Shown in pieces: positions 44,728 to 54,503 of a DNA stretch of 64,000 nt; positions within the stretch are counted from its first letter, which is position 1, and every line of letters begins with the position of its first letter. This DNA is from UMGS1370 sp963557065. Its GTDB lineage: Bacteria; Bacillota; Clostridia; Lachnospirales; Lachnospiraceae. The notes beneath the pieces were generated by a model. The model did no database searches and was not told where the DNA came from. It saw only the letters and a program-made list of their open reading frames with translations. The position numbers were made by a program, and so were the translations under genes. The stretch is taken from positions 1 to 64,000 of the forward strand of contig CAUWCT010000003.1 of the NCBI GenBank assembly GCA_963557065.1, read 5' to 3'.

Positions 44728-46059
44728 GTGAAAAACAATTATCTTGCGCAGTTTTTTGGAAAATCCCAGAATTATACGGATATTCCCAATCAGCTTTTTA
44801 CAGAGTACAATGTTAAAAAAGGTCTTCGCAATGAAGACGGCACCGGTGTGTGCATCGGCCTTACCAAAATTTCAGATGTAGTCGGCTATACCCAGGAAAA
44901 TGGCAAAAAGACGGATGCGCCGGGAGATTTGTATTACAGAGGATACAGCATCCGGGATTTGGTAGCCAATAAGCGGCCGGCCCATGGCTATGAGGAAGTG
45001 TGTTTCCTTTTGCTGTTTGGCTACCTTCCTAAAAAGGAAGAGTTAAACCGCTTCTGTGAAGTGGTAAAAGAGATGTATGAGCTTCCCTACGAATTTCTGG
45101 AGACCAATATTTTAAGGACTCCGGCCAAAAATCTGATGAACAAGATTCAGCATGCGGTGTTGGCTCTCTACAATTATGATGAGGAACCGGATGACATTGA
45201 CGAGTATAAGACTCTGATAAAAGGTGTAAACCTGATTGCCAAGATGCCCTCTATTATATGCTATGAATATATGAGCAAAGAGCATTACTTTAACCGGAAA
45301 AGCCTGGTGCTTCACTACCCTAAAAAGGAATATTCCATTGCGGAGAATTTCCTTTATATGCTTCGGGAGGACAAGGTGTTTACCAGGCAGGAGGCCAATT
45401 TGCTGGATGTGCTTTTAATGCTTCATGCGGATCATGGCGGCGGGAATAATTCCACTTTTACCAATGTGGTGATTTCCTCAACAAATACAGATATTTATTC
45501 CACGATTTGCGGTTCCATCGGCTCCTTAAAAGGTCCCCGTCATGGCGGAGCCAACTTAAAAGTATCTGAGATGATGGATGAAGTTATTGCATTGCTCGGC
45601 TATACTACAGACAAAACAGCGGTCAAATCGGTTATCCGAAAAATTACAGGCAAAGAACTTTACGATAAGAGTGGTCTGGTTTATGGATTTGGCCATGCAG
45701 TTTATACCATTTCCGATCCAAGAGCAGAACTTTTAAGGGGATTTTGCGAGGAAGTGGCAAAAGAACAGGGAAAGATGAAGGAATTTTATTTCTACCGCCT
45801 GTTTGAGGAATGCGTAAAAGAGGTGATTATGGAGGACAAGCACAGAGTCATTCCCACCAATGTAGATTACTACAGCGGATTTGCTTATGATATGCTGAGA
45901 ATCCCAAGGGAACTCTATACGCCTCTGTTTGTGACCAGCCGTCTGGTAGGCTGGATAGCCCACAATATCGAGAATAAACTTTATGATGGGAAAATTATGC
46001 GTCCGGCAACGAAATATGTGGGAGAAAATGTACCATATATACCGGTAGAAGAGCGGTAA
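44728..46059 (+). CDS. Citrate synthase (citrate/2-methylcitrate synthase family)
   Basis: A 443-residue enzyme that condenses acetyl-CoA with oxaloacetate. Motifs: YYRGYSIRDL, LMLHADHGGGNNSTFTNVVISSTNTD with the catalytic histidine, GSLKGPRHGGAN, and VYGFGHAVYTISDPRAELL. GTG start with AAAGGAGG upstream. No other citric-acid-cycle gene is nearby; in Clostridia it usually serves glutamate synthesis. A methylcitrate role cannot be excluded. Confidence 0.9.
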   Translation: MKNNYLAQFFGKSQNYTDIPNQLFTEYNVKKGLRNEDGTGVCIGLTKISDVVGYTQENGKKTDAPGDLYYRGYSIRDLVANKRPAHGYEEVCFLLLFGYLPKKEELNRFCEVVKEMYELPYEFLETNILRTPAKNLMNKIQHAVLALYNYDEEPDDIDEYKTLIKGVNLIAKMPSIICYEYMSKEHYFNRKSLVLHYPKKEYSIAENFLYMLREDKVFTRQEANLLDVLLMLHADHGGGNNSTFTNVVISSTNTDIYSTICGSIGSLKGPRHGGANLKVSEMMDEVIALLGYTTDKTAVKSVIRKITGKELYDKSGLVYGFGHAVYTISDPRAELLRGFCEEVAKEQGKMKEFYFYRLFEECVKEVIMEDKHRVIPTNVDYYSGFAYDMLRIPRELYTPLFVTSRLVGWIAHNIENKLYDGKIMRPATKYVGENVPYIPVEER

Positions 46060-46071
46060 ACAGATATAAAA

Positions 46072-46101
46072 GACGCCGGACAGGCAAAATGGTCCGGCGT
46101 C
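46072..46101 (+). terminator. Strong hairpin after citrate synthase
   Basis: GACGCCGGAC (46072-46081) pairs perfectly with GTCCGGCGTC (46092-46101). Only a short AATTT follows, so termination is not certain. Confidence 0.55.
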
Positions 46102-46136
46102 CGGCAATTTACCGGATACATAAAAGGGGGCAGAAA

Positions 46137-46721
46137 ATGAAACGAATCATTGGGATTACCGGCGGAGTCGGTTCCGGAAAAAGCCGCATCCTGGAATTGT
46201 TGGAACAGGAGTTTCGGGCAAAGGTGATTTTAGCGGATGAGGTTGCTCACAGCCTGATGGAGCCGGGACATTCCGGGTATCAGCAGGTGACAAAAGCATT
46301 GGGAACAGACTTTTTAAAACAGGATGGAAGCGTGGATCGAAAGAAATTGTCAGATCTGATTTTTTCTGACACCAATGCTTTAAAGACCATGAACCGGATT
46401 ATCCATCCCCTGACCTGGGCTGCCATAAAAGATATGACAGAATCAGCCGGGGAAGAACTGGTGATTGTAGAATCCGCCCTTATGGGCAAAGAGCAAAAAA
46501 AGGAGTATGGAGAAATCTGGTATATTTTTGTTTCAAAAGAGATAAGGATCAGACGTCTGATGGAAAGCCGGGGGTATTCCAGAAAGAAATGCCTGGAAAT
46601 TATTTCCAGGCAGAAAAGCGAAAAGGAATTTCGGGCTATCTGTGACAAAGTGATTGACAACAATGGCTCATTTGAAGATACCAAAAGGCAGATAGAGACG
46701 ATTCTGTGTGCCGGACAATAA
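46137..46721 (+). CDS. coaE: Dephospho-CoA kinase
   Basis: A 194-residue P-loop kinase for the last step of CoA synthesis. GITGGVGSGKS is the Walker A; the following ILADEVAHSLMEPG and RLMESRGYS fit CoaE. Start 46137 has AAAAGGGGG upstream and matches the family N-terminus. Confidence 0.95.
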   Translation: MKRIIGITGGVGSGKSRILELLEQEFRAKVILADEVAHSLMEPGHSGYQQVTKALGTDFLKQDGSVDRKKLSDLIFSDTNALKTMNRIIHPLTWAAIKDMTESAGEELVIVESALMGKEQKKEYGEIWYIFVSKEIRIRRLMESRGYSRKKCLEIISRQKSEKEFRAICDKVIDNNGSFEDTKRQIETILCAGQ

Positions 46722-46740
46722 AAAGGAATGTATAAAAAAC

Positions 46741-47538
46741 ATGAGATTTGTGAGTATTGCAAGCGGAAGCAGCGGAAACTGTATTTATGCAGGAACGGAA
46801 AACAGCCATATATTAATTGATGCAGGGATCAGCGCCAAACGGATTGAACAGGGATTAAATGAGATTGGAATTAAGGGCAGCGAACTGGACGGGATTTTTG
46901 TCACCCATGAACACTCCGACCATATCCGAGGTCTGGGAGTGCTGGCAAGAAAGTACCAGAAACCGATTTATGGGACAAGGGAAACTCTGAAAGAGATTGA
47001 GAACTGTTCTGCTCTGGGAAATTTTGACACCGACCTTTTGACACCGATTCTGCCGGATACGGATTTTGAAATGAAAGATCTGAAGATCCATCCCTTCCGG
47101 GTAGACCATGATGCGGCCAATCCGGTGGCATACCGGATTCAAAACGACAAAAAGTCAGTAGCAGTCGCTACAGATATGGGACACTATGACCAGTATATTA
47201 TTGACAATCTTCAGAATCTGGACGCCCTTCTTTTAGAGTCCAACCATGATGTCAGGATGCTGGAAACCGGACCGTATCCCTACTATTTAAAGAAACGGAT
47301 TTTAGGGGATCATGGACATTTATCCAATGAAAACGCAGGCCGTTTGCTGTGCCAGATCCTCCATGACGGGTTAAAACACATTTTCCTTGGGCATTTGAGC
47401 AAGGAAAATAATTATGAAGAACTGGCTTATGAGACGGTTCGTTTAGAGATCACAGAAGGGGAGACTCCTTACAGAGCAGTGGATTTTTCCATCAGCGTGG
47501 CAGGAAGAAACCAGATGTCAGAGATAATCTGCATTTAA
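46741..47538 (+). CDS. MBL-fold metallohydrolase, YycJ/WalJ-like
   Basis: A 265-residue metallo-beta-lactamase-fold hydrolase. Metal motif THEHSDHIRG near residues 56-65, then VATDMGHYD, LLESNHD and FLGHLSKENN. It starts with RFVSIASGSSGNC, typical of the YycJ group, linked to DNA repair or wall regulation in Bacilli. Here it is not in a WalRK operon. The start was chosen at 46741 with AAAAGGAATG upstream. Confidence 0.88.
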   Translation: MRFVSIASGSSGNCIYAGTENSHILIDAGISAKRIEQGLNEIGIKGSELDGIFVTHEHSDHIRGLGVLARKYQKPIYGTRETLKEIENCSALGNFDTDLLTPILPDTDFEMKDLKIHPFRVDHDAANPVAYRIQNDKKSVAVATDMGHYDQYIIDNLQNLDALLLESNHDVRMLETGPYPYYLKKRILGDHGHLSNENAGRLLCQILHDGLKHIFLGHLSKENNYEELAYETVRLEITEGETPYRAVDFSISVAGRNQMSEIICI

Positions 47539-47545
47539 AAACCAG

Positions 47546-47579
47546 TTCTGCCTGAATCTTCGCAAGGCTGAACTGTTAC
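47546..47579. repeat. Family 1 repeat remnant, copy D
   Basis: Contains CTGCCTGAATCTTCGCA (47549-47565) followed by GGCTGAACTGTTAC (47566-47579), the right end of family 1 (compare 37323-37353), with one base change. The left half is absent. It lies between the YycJ-like and ACT genes. Confidence 0.75.
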
Positions 47580-47604
47580 AAAAAATATAAACAAGGAGAA
47601 CAAC

Positions 47605-47877
47605 ATGAACAGAGTAATTATTACCGTAGTAGGAAAAGACACAGTAGGGATTATTGCAAAGGTATGTGCGTATCTGGCAGAGAATCATGTAAATATTCTG
47701 GACATATCTCAGACCATTGTTCAGGAGTTTTTCAACATGATGATGATTGTGGATATGCAGAATGCAACAGCCTCTTTTGAAAATGTGGCAGCAGGGCTGG
47801 ATGCAGTGGGAGAAGAGATGGGCGTTACCATTAAGTGCCAGAGAGAAGAAATTTTCACAAAGATGCACAGAATCTAA
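47605..47877 (+). CDS. ACT-domain protein (UPF0237 type)
   Basis: A 90-residue protein consisting of one ACT domain: ITVVGKDTVGIIAKVCAYLAENHVNILDISQTI. ACT domains bind amino acids. Members of this group are nearly always followed by a UPF0210 gene, as here. RBS AAGGAG. Confidence 0.9.
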   Translation: MNRVIITVVGKDTVGIIAKVCAYLAENHVNILDISQTIVQEFFNMMMIVDMQNATASFENVAAGLDAVGEEMGVTIKCQREEIFTKMHRI

Positions 47878-47900
47878 ATAAGTCGAAAGGTGGAAGACCG

Positions 47901-49265
47901 ATGATTAACAGCTATGAAGTAAATGAAACCAATAAAATGATAGAGCAGGAAAATCTGGATGTTCGTACCATTACTATGGGAATCAGCCTGTTGGACTGTG
48001 CAGACAGCGATTTGGACACTGTCAATCAAAAAATTTATAAGAAAATCACCACTCTGGCAAGAGATCTGGTTTCTACAGGAGAGGCGATTTCCAGAGATTT
48101 TGGGATTCCCATTGTCAATAAACGGATTTCAGTGACTCCCATTGCTCTGGTAGGCGCTTCCTCCTGTAAAAGTGCAGAAGATTTTGTCACTATTGCAAAG
48201 ACTCTGGACCAGGCAGCCAAAGAGGTAGGAGTCAATTTTATCGGCGGCTATTCGGCATTAGTCAATAAAGGAATGACAACTGCAGACCGCAATCTGATGC
48301 TGTCTATCCCTCAGGCGCTGGCAGAAACGGAACGGGTGTGCAGTTCTGTAAATGTGGGTTCCACCAAGACCGGACTGGACATGGATGCCATACAGTTAAT
48401 GGGGCAGATTGTAAAGGAGACGGCAGAAGCGACAAAAGATCGGGATTCATTAGGATGCGCCAAACTGGTGGTATTTTGCAATGCACCGGATGACAATCCC
48501 TTTATGGCAGGCGCGTTCCATGGAGTGACAGAGGCGGATGCGATTATCAATGTGGGGGTCAGCGGCCCGGGCGTTGTAAAAACTGCGCTGGAAAAGGCCA
48601 GAGGGGAAAACTTTGAAGTGCTGTGCGAGACCATTAAAAAGATTGCCTTTAAAATTACCCGCGTAGGACAGCTTGTGGCGCAGGAGGCATCCAGCCGGCT
48701 TCAGGTGCCTTTTGGCATTATTGATTTGTCACTGGCGCCTACTCCTGCCATTGGGGACAGCGTGGCAGAGATTCTGGAAGAGATGGGCTTAGAGCGGGTA
48801 GGAGCACCCGGTACAACCGCAGCTCTTGCCATGTTAAACGATCAGGTAAAAAAAGGCGGAATTATGGCGTCCTCCTATGTAGGCGGACTTTCCGGTGCAT
48901 TTATTCCGGTCAGCGAGGACCAGGGTATGATTGATGCAGTGTCCGCTGGCGCCCTTACCCTTGAAAAGCTGGAAGCCATGACCTGTGTCTGCTCTGTGGG
49001 ACTGGACATGATTGCCATTCCCGGCGATACCCCTGCCACTACCATTGCAGGAATTATCGCAGATGAGGCCGCTATCGGGATGATTAATCAGAAAACAACG
49101 GCAGTCCGTATTATTCCGGTGATTGGAAAGACAGTTGGGGATACAGTGGAATTCGGCGGTTTGCTGGGATATGCTCCTGTTATGCCGGTGAATCTATATT
49201 CCTGCGAAAAATTTGTTACCAGAGGAGGACGGATTCCGGCGCCTATTCACAGCTTTAAAAACTAG
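47901..49265 (+). CDS. UPF0210 (PFL-like) family protein
   Basis: A 454-residue protein of the UPF0210/DUF711 group, distantly like pyruvate formate-lyase in fold. The conserved segments NVGSTKTGLDMDAI and PTPAIGDSVAEILEEMGLE are visible. No biochemical role is established. Start 47901 has GAAAGGTGG upstream; a longer frame runs back into the ACT gene. The ACT protein is probably its partner or regulator. Confidence 0.88.
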   Translation: MINSYEVNETNKMIEQENLDVRTITMGISLLDCADSDLDTVNQKIYKKITTLARDLVSTGEAISRDFGIPIVNKRISVTPIALVGASSCKSAEDFVTIAKTLDQAAKEVGVNFIGGYSALVNKGMTTADRNLMLSIPQALAETERVCSSVNVGSTKTGLDMDAIQLMGQIVKETAEATKDRDSLGCAKLVVFCNAPDDNPFMAGAFHGVTEADAIINVGVSGPGVVKTALEKARGENFEVLCETIKKIAFKITRVGQLVAQEASSRLQVPFGIIDLSLAPTPAIGDSVAEILEEMGLERVGAPGTTAALAMLNDQVKKGGIMASSYVGGLSGAFIPVSEDQGMIDAVSAGALTLEKLEAMTCVCSVGLDMIAIPGDTPATTIAGIIADEAAIGMINQKTTAVRIIPVIGKTVGDTVEFGGLLGYAPVMPVNLYSCEKFVTRGGRIPAPIHSFKN

Positions 49266-49276
49266 GGGTAACTTGA

Positions 49277-49918
49277 ATGAAGATATATTTGATTCGCCAT
49301 GGACGTCAGAGCAGCAGACTCTGCAATGTCAACGTGGAGTTGTCTAAAGAGGGATTCTGCCAGGCGGCCCTGGTGGGAGAACGCCTGTTTCCGGAAAAAA
49401 TTCAGGCAGTATATTCCAGCGATTTGATTCGGGCAGTACAGACTGCCCAGGCTGCCAATCTCTACTGGAATGCAGAACACATCGTCTGTCCGGAACTTCG
49501 GGAAATCTCTTTTGGGGATATGGAAGGAATGTCGGATGCGGAGATTGATGTCGCCTTTCAGGATTTTAAGATTCAAATGGCAAAGATGGAAGAGGATCTT
49601 GCCTATCCTGGGGGAGAGTGCGCCGCTGATGTGGTGCGCCGGGCCCTTCCGGTTTTTGAGGAAATAGTAAAAAGCGGGTACGAACAGGTGGCAGTGGTTA
49701 CTCATGGAGGAGTGATTCGCTGTATGGCTGCATACTATCTGGGATTAAATCTGGCCAAATGGCGGATTCTGGGAAAAACTTTGGAAAACTGCAGCATTAC
49801 AGAACTTTCCTGGGATGAGAAAGAGAGACGGTTTAGCCTGGAGCGGTTTAATGACTATGCCCATTTAGAAAAGCGTCCGGATCTTCTCAGAAGCGCCTGG
49901 GTGGAAGGGGAAAATTAA
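49277..49918 (+). CDS. Histidine phosphatase family protein
   Basis: A 213-residue phosphoglycerate-mutase-like phosphatase: LIRHGRQSSR carries the catalytic histidine, YSSDLIRAVQTAQ, and VTHGGVIRC the second histidine. Substrate unknown; some relatives act in cobalamin or sugar-phosphate metabolism. It lies 1 bp before the methyltransferase gene. Confidence 0.88.
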   Translation: MKIYLIRHGRQSSRLCNVNVELSKEGFCQAALVGERLFPEKIQAVYSSDLIRAVQTAQAANLYWNAEHIVCPELREISFGDMEGMSDAEIDVAFQDFKIQMAKMEEDLAYPGGECAADVVRRALPVFEEIVKSGYEQVAVVTHGGVIRCMAAYYLGLNLAKWRILGKTLENCSITELSWDEKERRFSLERFNDYAHLEKRPDLLRSAWVEGEN

Positions 49919-49919
49919 T

Positions 49920-51116
49920 ATGGAGGAACAGCTTTCAAAGGCACTGGACCAGTTTTTAAATGAAAATCTGGAAAAACTGGTGTTGAGCAATCCCAGAGAC
50001 AGGGAGCAGGTTTTTAAAATTCAGATTCGTCCTGTGGTCATTCAGGGAGATTTAAAATTTCAGGCAGAGGAATTTTTGGGAAAGCAGGCTTTTCATAAAA
50101 ACCTGGAAATCGGGCAGGCAAAGGAGTATATCGGATGCCAGCTTGCCAGTCAGTTTAAACAGATGGAAGGAACCTCCAGTCTGGGAACCCTTCAGGTCCT
50201 TGTCAGCAAAAAAGGAAAGATGACCGTAAAGACAAAAAAACGGCAGGGGGCAGAAACTATCCTGTCTCCCAAGATGGCGGCTCCTTCCAGACAGGAAAAA
50301 CTTTTTTCCCTGTCTCATAATCGGACTAAGCGGTATGTATTAAAGGAGGGGGAACCGGTGCCCTTTCTGGTAGATTTGGGAGTCATGACTACAGAGGGAA
50401 AAGTTGTCCAGGCCAGGTACGATAAATTCCGTCAGATCAACCGTTTTTTAGAGTTTATCGAGGACGTTCTTCCAAGGCTTGATAAGTCCAGAGAAAGTGT
50501 TATCATTGATTTTGGCTGTGGAAAGTCCTACCTTACCTTTGCCATGTATTACTATTTGAACGTGCAGATGGGATATCCCATTCGGATTATCGGACTGGAT
50601 TTAAAACAGGATGTCATCGATCGCTGCAACCGGTTAAGCAGAAAATATGGCTATGACACGCTGAAGTTCTGCCATGGGGACATTGCCGGTTATGAGGGGG
50701 TCAGCCAGGTAGACATGGTAGTGACTCTTCATGCCTGTGATACAGCGACGGATTATGCGCTGGCAAAGGCGGTGCGCTGGGGCGCCAAAGTGATTCTTTC
50801 CGTTCCCTGCTGCCAGCATGAATTAAATAAGCAGATAAAGAACCGTCTCCTTGAACCGGTATTCCATTATGGCATTATTAAAGAGCGGATGGCTGCTTTG
50901 TATACAGATGCTTTGCGGGCAGAGATTTTAGAAAACAAAGGGTATCGGACCCAGCTTCTGGAATTTATTGACATGGAACACACCCCGAAAAATATTTTAA
51001 TACGGGCAGTGTACCAGGGGACACAAAAAAAGAATCAGACAGAGATAAAAGAGATTTTGGAGTTCCTTCACGTGAGTCCTGCCTTGTATCGGGAACTGAT
51101 GGAACCGGAGGTGTAA
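49920..51116 (+). CDS. Class I SAM-dependent methyltransferase
   Basis: A 398-residue protein with an N-terminal region of unknown fold (1-170) and a Rossmann methyltransferase domain: VIIDFGCGKSYLTFAMYYYL is the SAM site, then IIGLDLKQDVIDRC and MVVTLHACDTATDYAL. SVPCCQHELNKQ resembles nucleic-acid or small-molecule methylases of the Methyltransf_32 group. Substrate unknown. ATG at 49920 directly follows the phosphatase gene. Confidence 0.85.
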   Translation: MEEQLSKALDQFLNENLEKLVLSNPRDREQVFKIQIRPVVIQGDLKFQAEEFLGKQAFHKNLEIGQAKEYIGCQLASQFKQMEGTSSLGTLQVLVSKKGKMTVKTKKRQGAETILSPKMAAPSRQEKLFSLSHNRTKRYVLKEGEPVPFLVDLGVMTTEGKVVQARYDKFRQINRFLEFIEDVLPRLDKSRESVIIDFGCGKSYLTFAMYYYLNVQMGYPIRIIGLDLKQDVIDRCNRLSRKYGYDTLKFCHGDIAGYEGVSQVDMVVTLHACDTATDYALAKAVRWGAKVILSVPCCQHELNKQIKNRLLEPVFHYGIIKERMAALYTDALRAEILENKGYRTQLLEFIDMEHTPKNILIRAVYQGTQKKNQTEIKEILEFLHVSPALYRELMEPEV

Positions 51117-52676
51117 GTGGGTCAGACTATGAGAGCAGAAGAAAAAACAAATGTAAGAAACAGCATTACAAGGGTCTTTTTTGCAGGACTTTTGTTTGCA
51201 CTCCAGGTTTACTGGATTGTCCTGGTAGCTATCCGGCTTAACCGGTATTCCACTGTAATTGCAGCAATAACCGGCCTGCTGGCTTTGATTTTAGCCCTGC
51301 GGATTAACAGCGGAAATGAAAATGCAGCGTTTAAAATGCCATGGATTATTTTGATTTTGGTATTTCCGGTATTTGGAATCTGTGTATTTTTCCTGTTTGG
51401 GAGAAGGGGAGCCACAAAACGGGACAGAGAGCGGTTTGGAGCAGAACATAAACGCTGGATGGGATTTTTAAAACAGGATACAAAGGTTATGAATGCGTTG
51501 GAAGAGACGGATCTGTATGCGGCGAATCAGTTTCGCTATCTTTCCGGACAGGAGGGCTATCCGGTTTTTCAAAATACCCAGGTGAAATTTTATGATTTTG
51601 CGGAAAAAGGGATTGAGGATCAGCTTTTAGAACTGGAAAAGGCAGAAACCTATATTTTTATGGAGTATCATGCCATTGAAGAAGGCCAGTCCTTTGGCAG
51701 GATTCTGAAGGTTTTGGAAAAAAAGGCGGCCCAGGGCGTAGAAGTTCGGATTTTGTATGATGATGTAGGAAGCGTAGGATTTCTGAATCTGGATTTTATT
51801 AAGCGGATGAAAGAAAAAAATATCCAGTGCAGGGTGTTCAATCCGGTATTTCCGGTGCTGAAGATTTTTATGAACAACCGGGATCACAGAAAGATTACCA
51901 TTATTGATGGAAAGGTTGGGTTTACCGGCGGATATAATCTGGCGGATGAATACTTTAATCTGACCCATCCTTACGGAAACTGGAAAGATACCGGAATCCG
52001 CCTGGAAGGAGATGGGGTGGACAGTCTTCTCACCATGTTTCTGGAGATGTGGAACGGATTTGGAAACAGCGCAAAAGACCCGTCAGGAGAACCGTATTTT
52101 GTAAAGGACAAAGGCAGGATTTGCGAAAGCGGATTTGTGCAGCCTTATGCCGACAGTCCTTTAGATGATCGGCAGGTAGGAGAAAATGTATACCTGAATC
52201 TGATAAAAGGGGCAAAGCGGTTTTTATATATCACGACTCCGTATCTGATTATCAGCGATGAAATGCGCAGGGAACTGACGATGGCAGCAGAAAGAGGCGT
52301 GGATGTGCGGATTGTTACCCCAGGGATACCGGATAAGAAACTGGTATATCGGGTAACCCGCTCTTACTATGCAGGACTGGTCAAAGGGGGTGTGCGGATC
52401 TATGAATACACTCCCGGATTCATTCACTCCAAGCAGATGACGGCAGACGGAGAATACGGCGTGGTAGGAACCATTAATCTGGACTATCGGAGTTTATACC
52501 ACCATTTTGAAAATGGAGTGCTTCTCTATGACTGCCCGGCAGTGAAGGACATGGTGAAGGATTTTCATCAGACATTCCAGGCATCCAGAGAAGTGACAAA
52601 GGAGTATGAGGGAGAACGGTACGCAGCAGTAAGGGGATTGGACTGCCTGCTGCGCCTGGCAGCCCCCTTACTCTAA
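51117..52676 (+). CDS. cls: Cardiolipin synthase
   Basis: A 519-residue phospholipase-D-type enzyme joining two phosphatidylglycerols to cardiolipin at the membrane. Two or three N-terminal helices (about 18-90), then two HKD motifs: HRKITIIDGKVGFTGG and HSKQMTADGEYGVVGT. GTG start follows GGAGG by 5 bp and begins directly after the previous stop. The last 9 bp overlap the convergent TmcAL gene. Confidence 0.93.
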   Translation: MGQTMRAEEKTNVRNSITRVFFAGLLFALQVYWIVLVAIRLNRYSTVIAAITGLLALILALRINSGNENAAFKMPWIILILVFPVFGICVFFLFGRRGATKRDRERFGAEHKRWMGFLKQDTKVMNALEETDLYAANQFRYLSGQEGYPVFQNTQVKFYDFAEKGIEDQLLELEKAETYIFMEYHAIEEGQSFGRILKVLEKKAAQGVEVRILYDDVGSVGFLNLDFIKRMKEKNIQCRVFNPVFPVLKIFMNNRDHRKITIIDGKVGFTGGYNLADEYFNLTHPYGNWKDTGIRLEGDGVDSLLTMFLEMWNGFGNSAKDPSGEPYFVKDKGRICESGFVQPYADSPLDDRQVGENVYLNLIKGAKRFLYITTPYLIISDEMRRELTMAAERGVDVRIVTPGIPDKKLVYRVTRSYYAGLVKGGVRIYEYTPGFIHSKQMTADGEYGVVGTINLDYRSLYHHFENGVLLYDCPAVKDMVKDFHQTFQASREVTKEYEGERYAAVRGLDCLLRLAAPLL

Positions 52677-53981
52677 GACCATCAGCTTCCGGTTAAACTC
52701 ATTTTTGAGGCCGGCAGATTCGTCTCCGGGGGTTTGGGACCGGGCAGACGGATACCGCTGACAGAATGCACTTTGATATAAATGGCTGGCATACAGATCT
52801 TTTTGGAATTCATCTAAAGCCGGGCCGGATAAAACAGAAAAAGCAGCAGAGGGTTTCGTAATCAGAGGAATCCGGCTGCTTTTTTTGATGGCGGAAAGAA
52901 GAGGGACTGCCTGTTTTTTAAATCCCAGGACTCTGGCATAGGGGGCGTATCCCTGCGCTTTCCAGCAGGCGGTTTGTTCTTCTGTGATGTTGAGCAAAAG
53001 TCTGGTCAGTCCGCGGTTTATGCGGGTGTAGGTATACTGTCTGGTTTTTAGCTGTCGGATACGTCCCTCCCATCCAGTGATATTCAAAGACAGGCGGGAA
53101 AGCCGCAGAGCCATGTCCGTAGAGATGTCAGAAATCTGGCCAAAGCGGTAAACACCCCGATCTTTCTGCTGGGCCATATCCAGGATTTTTCCGTTTAGCA
53201 GGGAAGAAAAGTCTTCCGGCCATAAGGGTTTTGAAAGGCAGAACAGTTCCTTTACCGAATCCGGCAGAAAAGTCAGGGCGCTAAAGGAAGCGGTATCGCA
53301 TCCAGCCGGGAGTCCATAGGGAAATTCTTTAAAAAGCGCGGCCCGGATACCGGTGGCAGAAGCAAACTCTGTATGGGAAATGGCATCGTGATAGCCGTCT
53401 CCTTTTCTCGAAATGGTCAGAGGCCGCAGGGCGGCATTCTGCCTGAGAACCGCCTTGCAGTATTCCAGTCCTAAAATATTATTGGGAGAAGACACAAGAG
53501 AAGATAAAGCGGCAGGCGAGTTTTCTCCATATACCTTTTTTAAGGCAGTCTGTCTGGCTGCCGGAAAGGTGGCGCCCCTCTTTAATTCTTCTTGAAGCCA
53601 AAGAGAATATTCTCTGTCTTCCTGCAAAAGAAAGGATGCGCCATCCATAAAATCCTCTGTATGTCCATGCTCACTGCCAAAACAGAGACAGTTGACAACG
53701 CCAAGCCGATCAAGAAGGGCAGTGCCGCAGGCGGCAAAATCTTCTGCCGAACTGCAGGAAAAGGCGGCGGGAAGTTCCAAAACCAGGTCCGCACCTCCTG
53801 AAAGAGCCATACGGGTACGGGTGTATTTATCAAAAAGAGCAGGTCCGCCCCGCTGGACAAAATCGCCGCTCATAGAAACGATAATAAAGTCTGCCCCGGT
53901 CTGCATTCTTGCTTCTCTTATGTGATATGCGTGGCCGGTGTGGAAGGGATTATACTCTGCAATAATTCCGGTAACGTTCAT
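52668..53981 (-). CDS. tmcAL: tRNA(Met) cytidine acetate ligase
   Basis: A 437-residue nucleotidyltransferase (YlbM/TmcAL) that uses acetate and ATP to make N4-acetylcytidine at the wobble base of elongator tRNA(Met). The HxGH-type site is GIIAEYNPFHTGHAYHI, followed by SGDFVQRGGPALFDKYTR. RBS GAAAGGATA lies before the ATG at 53981. The common Firmicutes neighbour rpmF-DUF177 lies 2.5 kb away on the other strand. Confidence 0.92.
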   Translation of the reverse strand: MNVTGIIAEYNPFHTGHAYHIREARMQTGADFIIVSMSGDFVQRGGPALFDKYTRTRMALSGGADLVLELPAAFSCSSAEDFAACGTALLDRLGVVNCLCFGSEHGHTEDFMDGASFLLQEDREYSLWLQEELKRGATFPAARQTALKKVYGENSPAALSSLVSSPNNILGLEYCKAVLRQNAALRPLTISRKGDGYHDAISHTEFASATGIRAALFKEFPYGLPAGCDTASFSALTFLPDSVKELFCLSKPLWPEDFSSLLNGKILDMAQQKDRGVYRFGQISDISTDMALRLSRLSLNITGWEGRIRQLKTRQYTYTRINRGLTRLLLNITEEQTACWKAQGYAPYARVLGFKKQAVPLLSAIKKSSRIPLITKPSAAFSVLSGPALDEFQKDLYASHLYQSAFCQRYPSARSQTPGDESAGLKNEFNRKLMVLE

Positions 53982-54068
53982 GGGAATATCCTTTCATAAA
54001 AATAGTTGGCAGTATCATCATATTCGACTTCAGAGAAAATTTCAAGTCTGCCTGAATGTGTTTTTTAC

Positions 54069-54097
54069 TTGTGGTTTTCTTCTAAATGGCATATACT
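54069..54097 (+). promoter_or_regulatory. Promoter of the c-di-AMP receptor gene
   Basis: TTGTGG (54069-54074), 17 bp, TATACT (54092-54097). Confidence 0.65.
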
Positions 54098-54129
54098 AGA
54101 ACCATCATTTTATGTCAGGAGGAGTCAAT

Positions 54130-54462
54130 ATGAAATTAGTATACGCGATTGTAAGAAATGATAATGAAGATGATGTGGTAAATGAGCTGACGCAAAATCA
54201 TTTTAGCATTACCAGACTTTCTACAACAGGAGGATTTCTGAAAAAGGGAAATACCACGTTGTTAATCGGTACAGAAGACAATCAGGTGGATCAGGTGATT
54301 GATATTATTAAAAAGGAATGTGGAAAACGTCAGAAAATCACAGTGAATGTTCCCTATATGTCAGGGACTTCCATGGTCAATTATGGGACTATGCCCATGA
54401 ATGTAGAGATCGGCGGCGCAACGATTTTTGTAACAGACGTGGATCGATTTGAAAAAATTTAG
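54130..54462 (+). CDS. darA: Cyclic-di-AMP receptor, PII-like
   Basis: A 110-residue PII-like trimer-forming protein (DarA/PstA) that binds c-di-AMP. It has the conserved start KLVYAIVRNDNEDDVVNEL, FSITRLSTTGGFLKKGNTTLLIG with the ligand loop, and a large T-loop region before VEIGGATIFVTDVDRFEKI. Start 54130 has AGGAGG upstream. The signalling partner is not known in this group. Confidence 0.93.
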   Translation: MKLVYAIVRNDNEDDVVNELTQNHFSITRLSTTGGFLKKGNTTLLIGTEDNQVDQVIDIIKKECGKRQKITVNVPYMSGTSMVNYGTMPMNVEIGGATIFVTDVDRFEKI

Positions 54463-54503
54463 GGGATGTTTTGCAAAAAATGCAAAGTATGGCGTACTGG
54501 TAC

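Noticed and set aside
54048..54060. GTCTGCCTGAATG as a further family 1 remnant
   Set aside because: Only about 11 bases match and neither end sequence is present.
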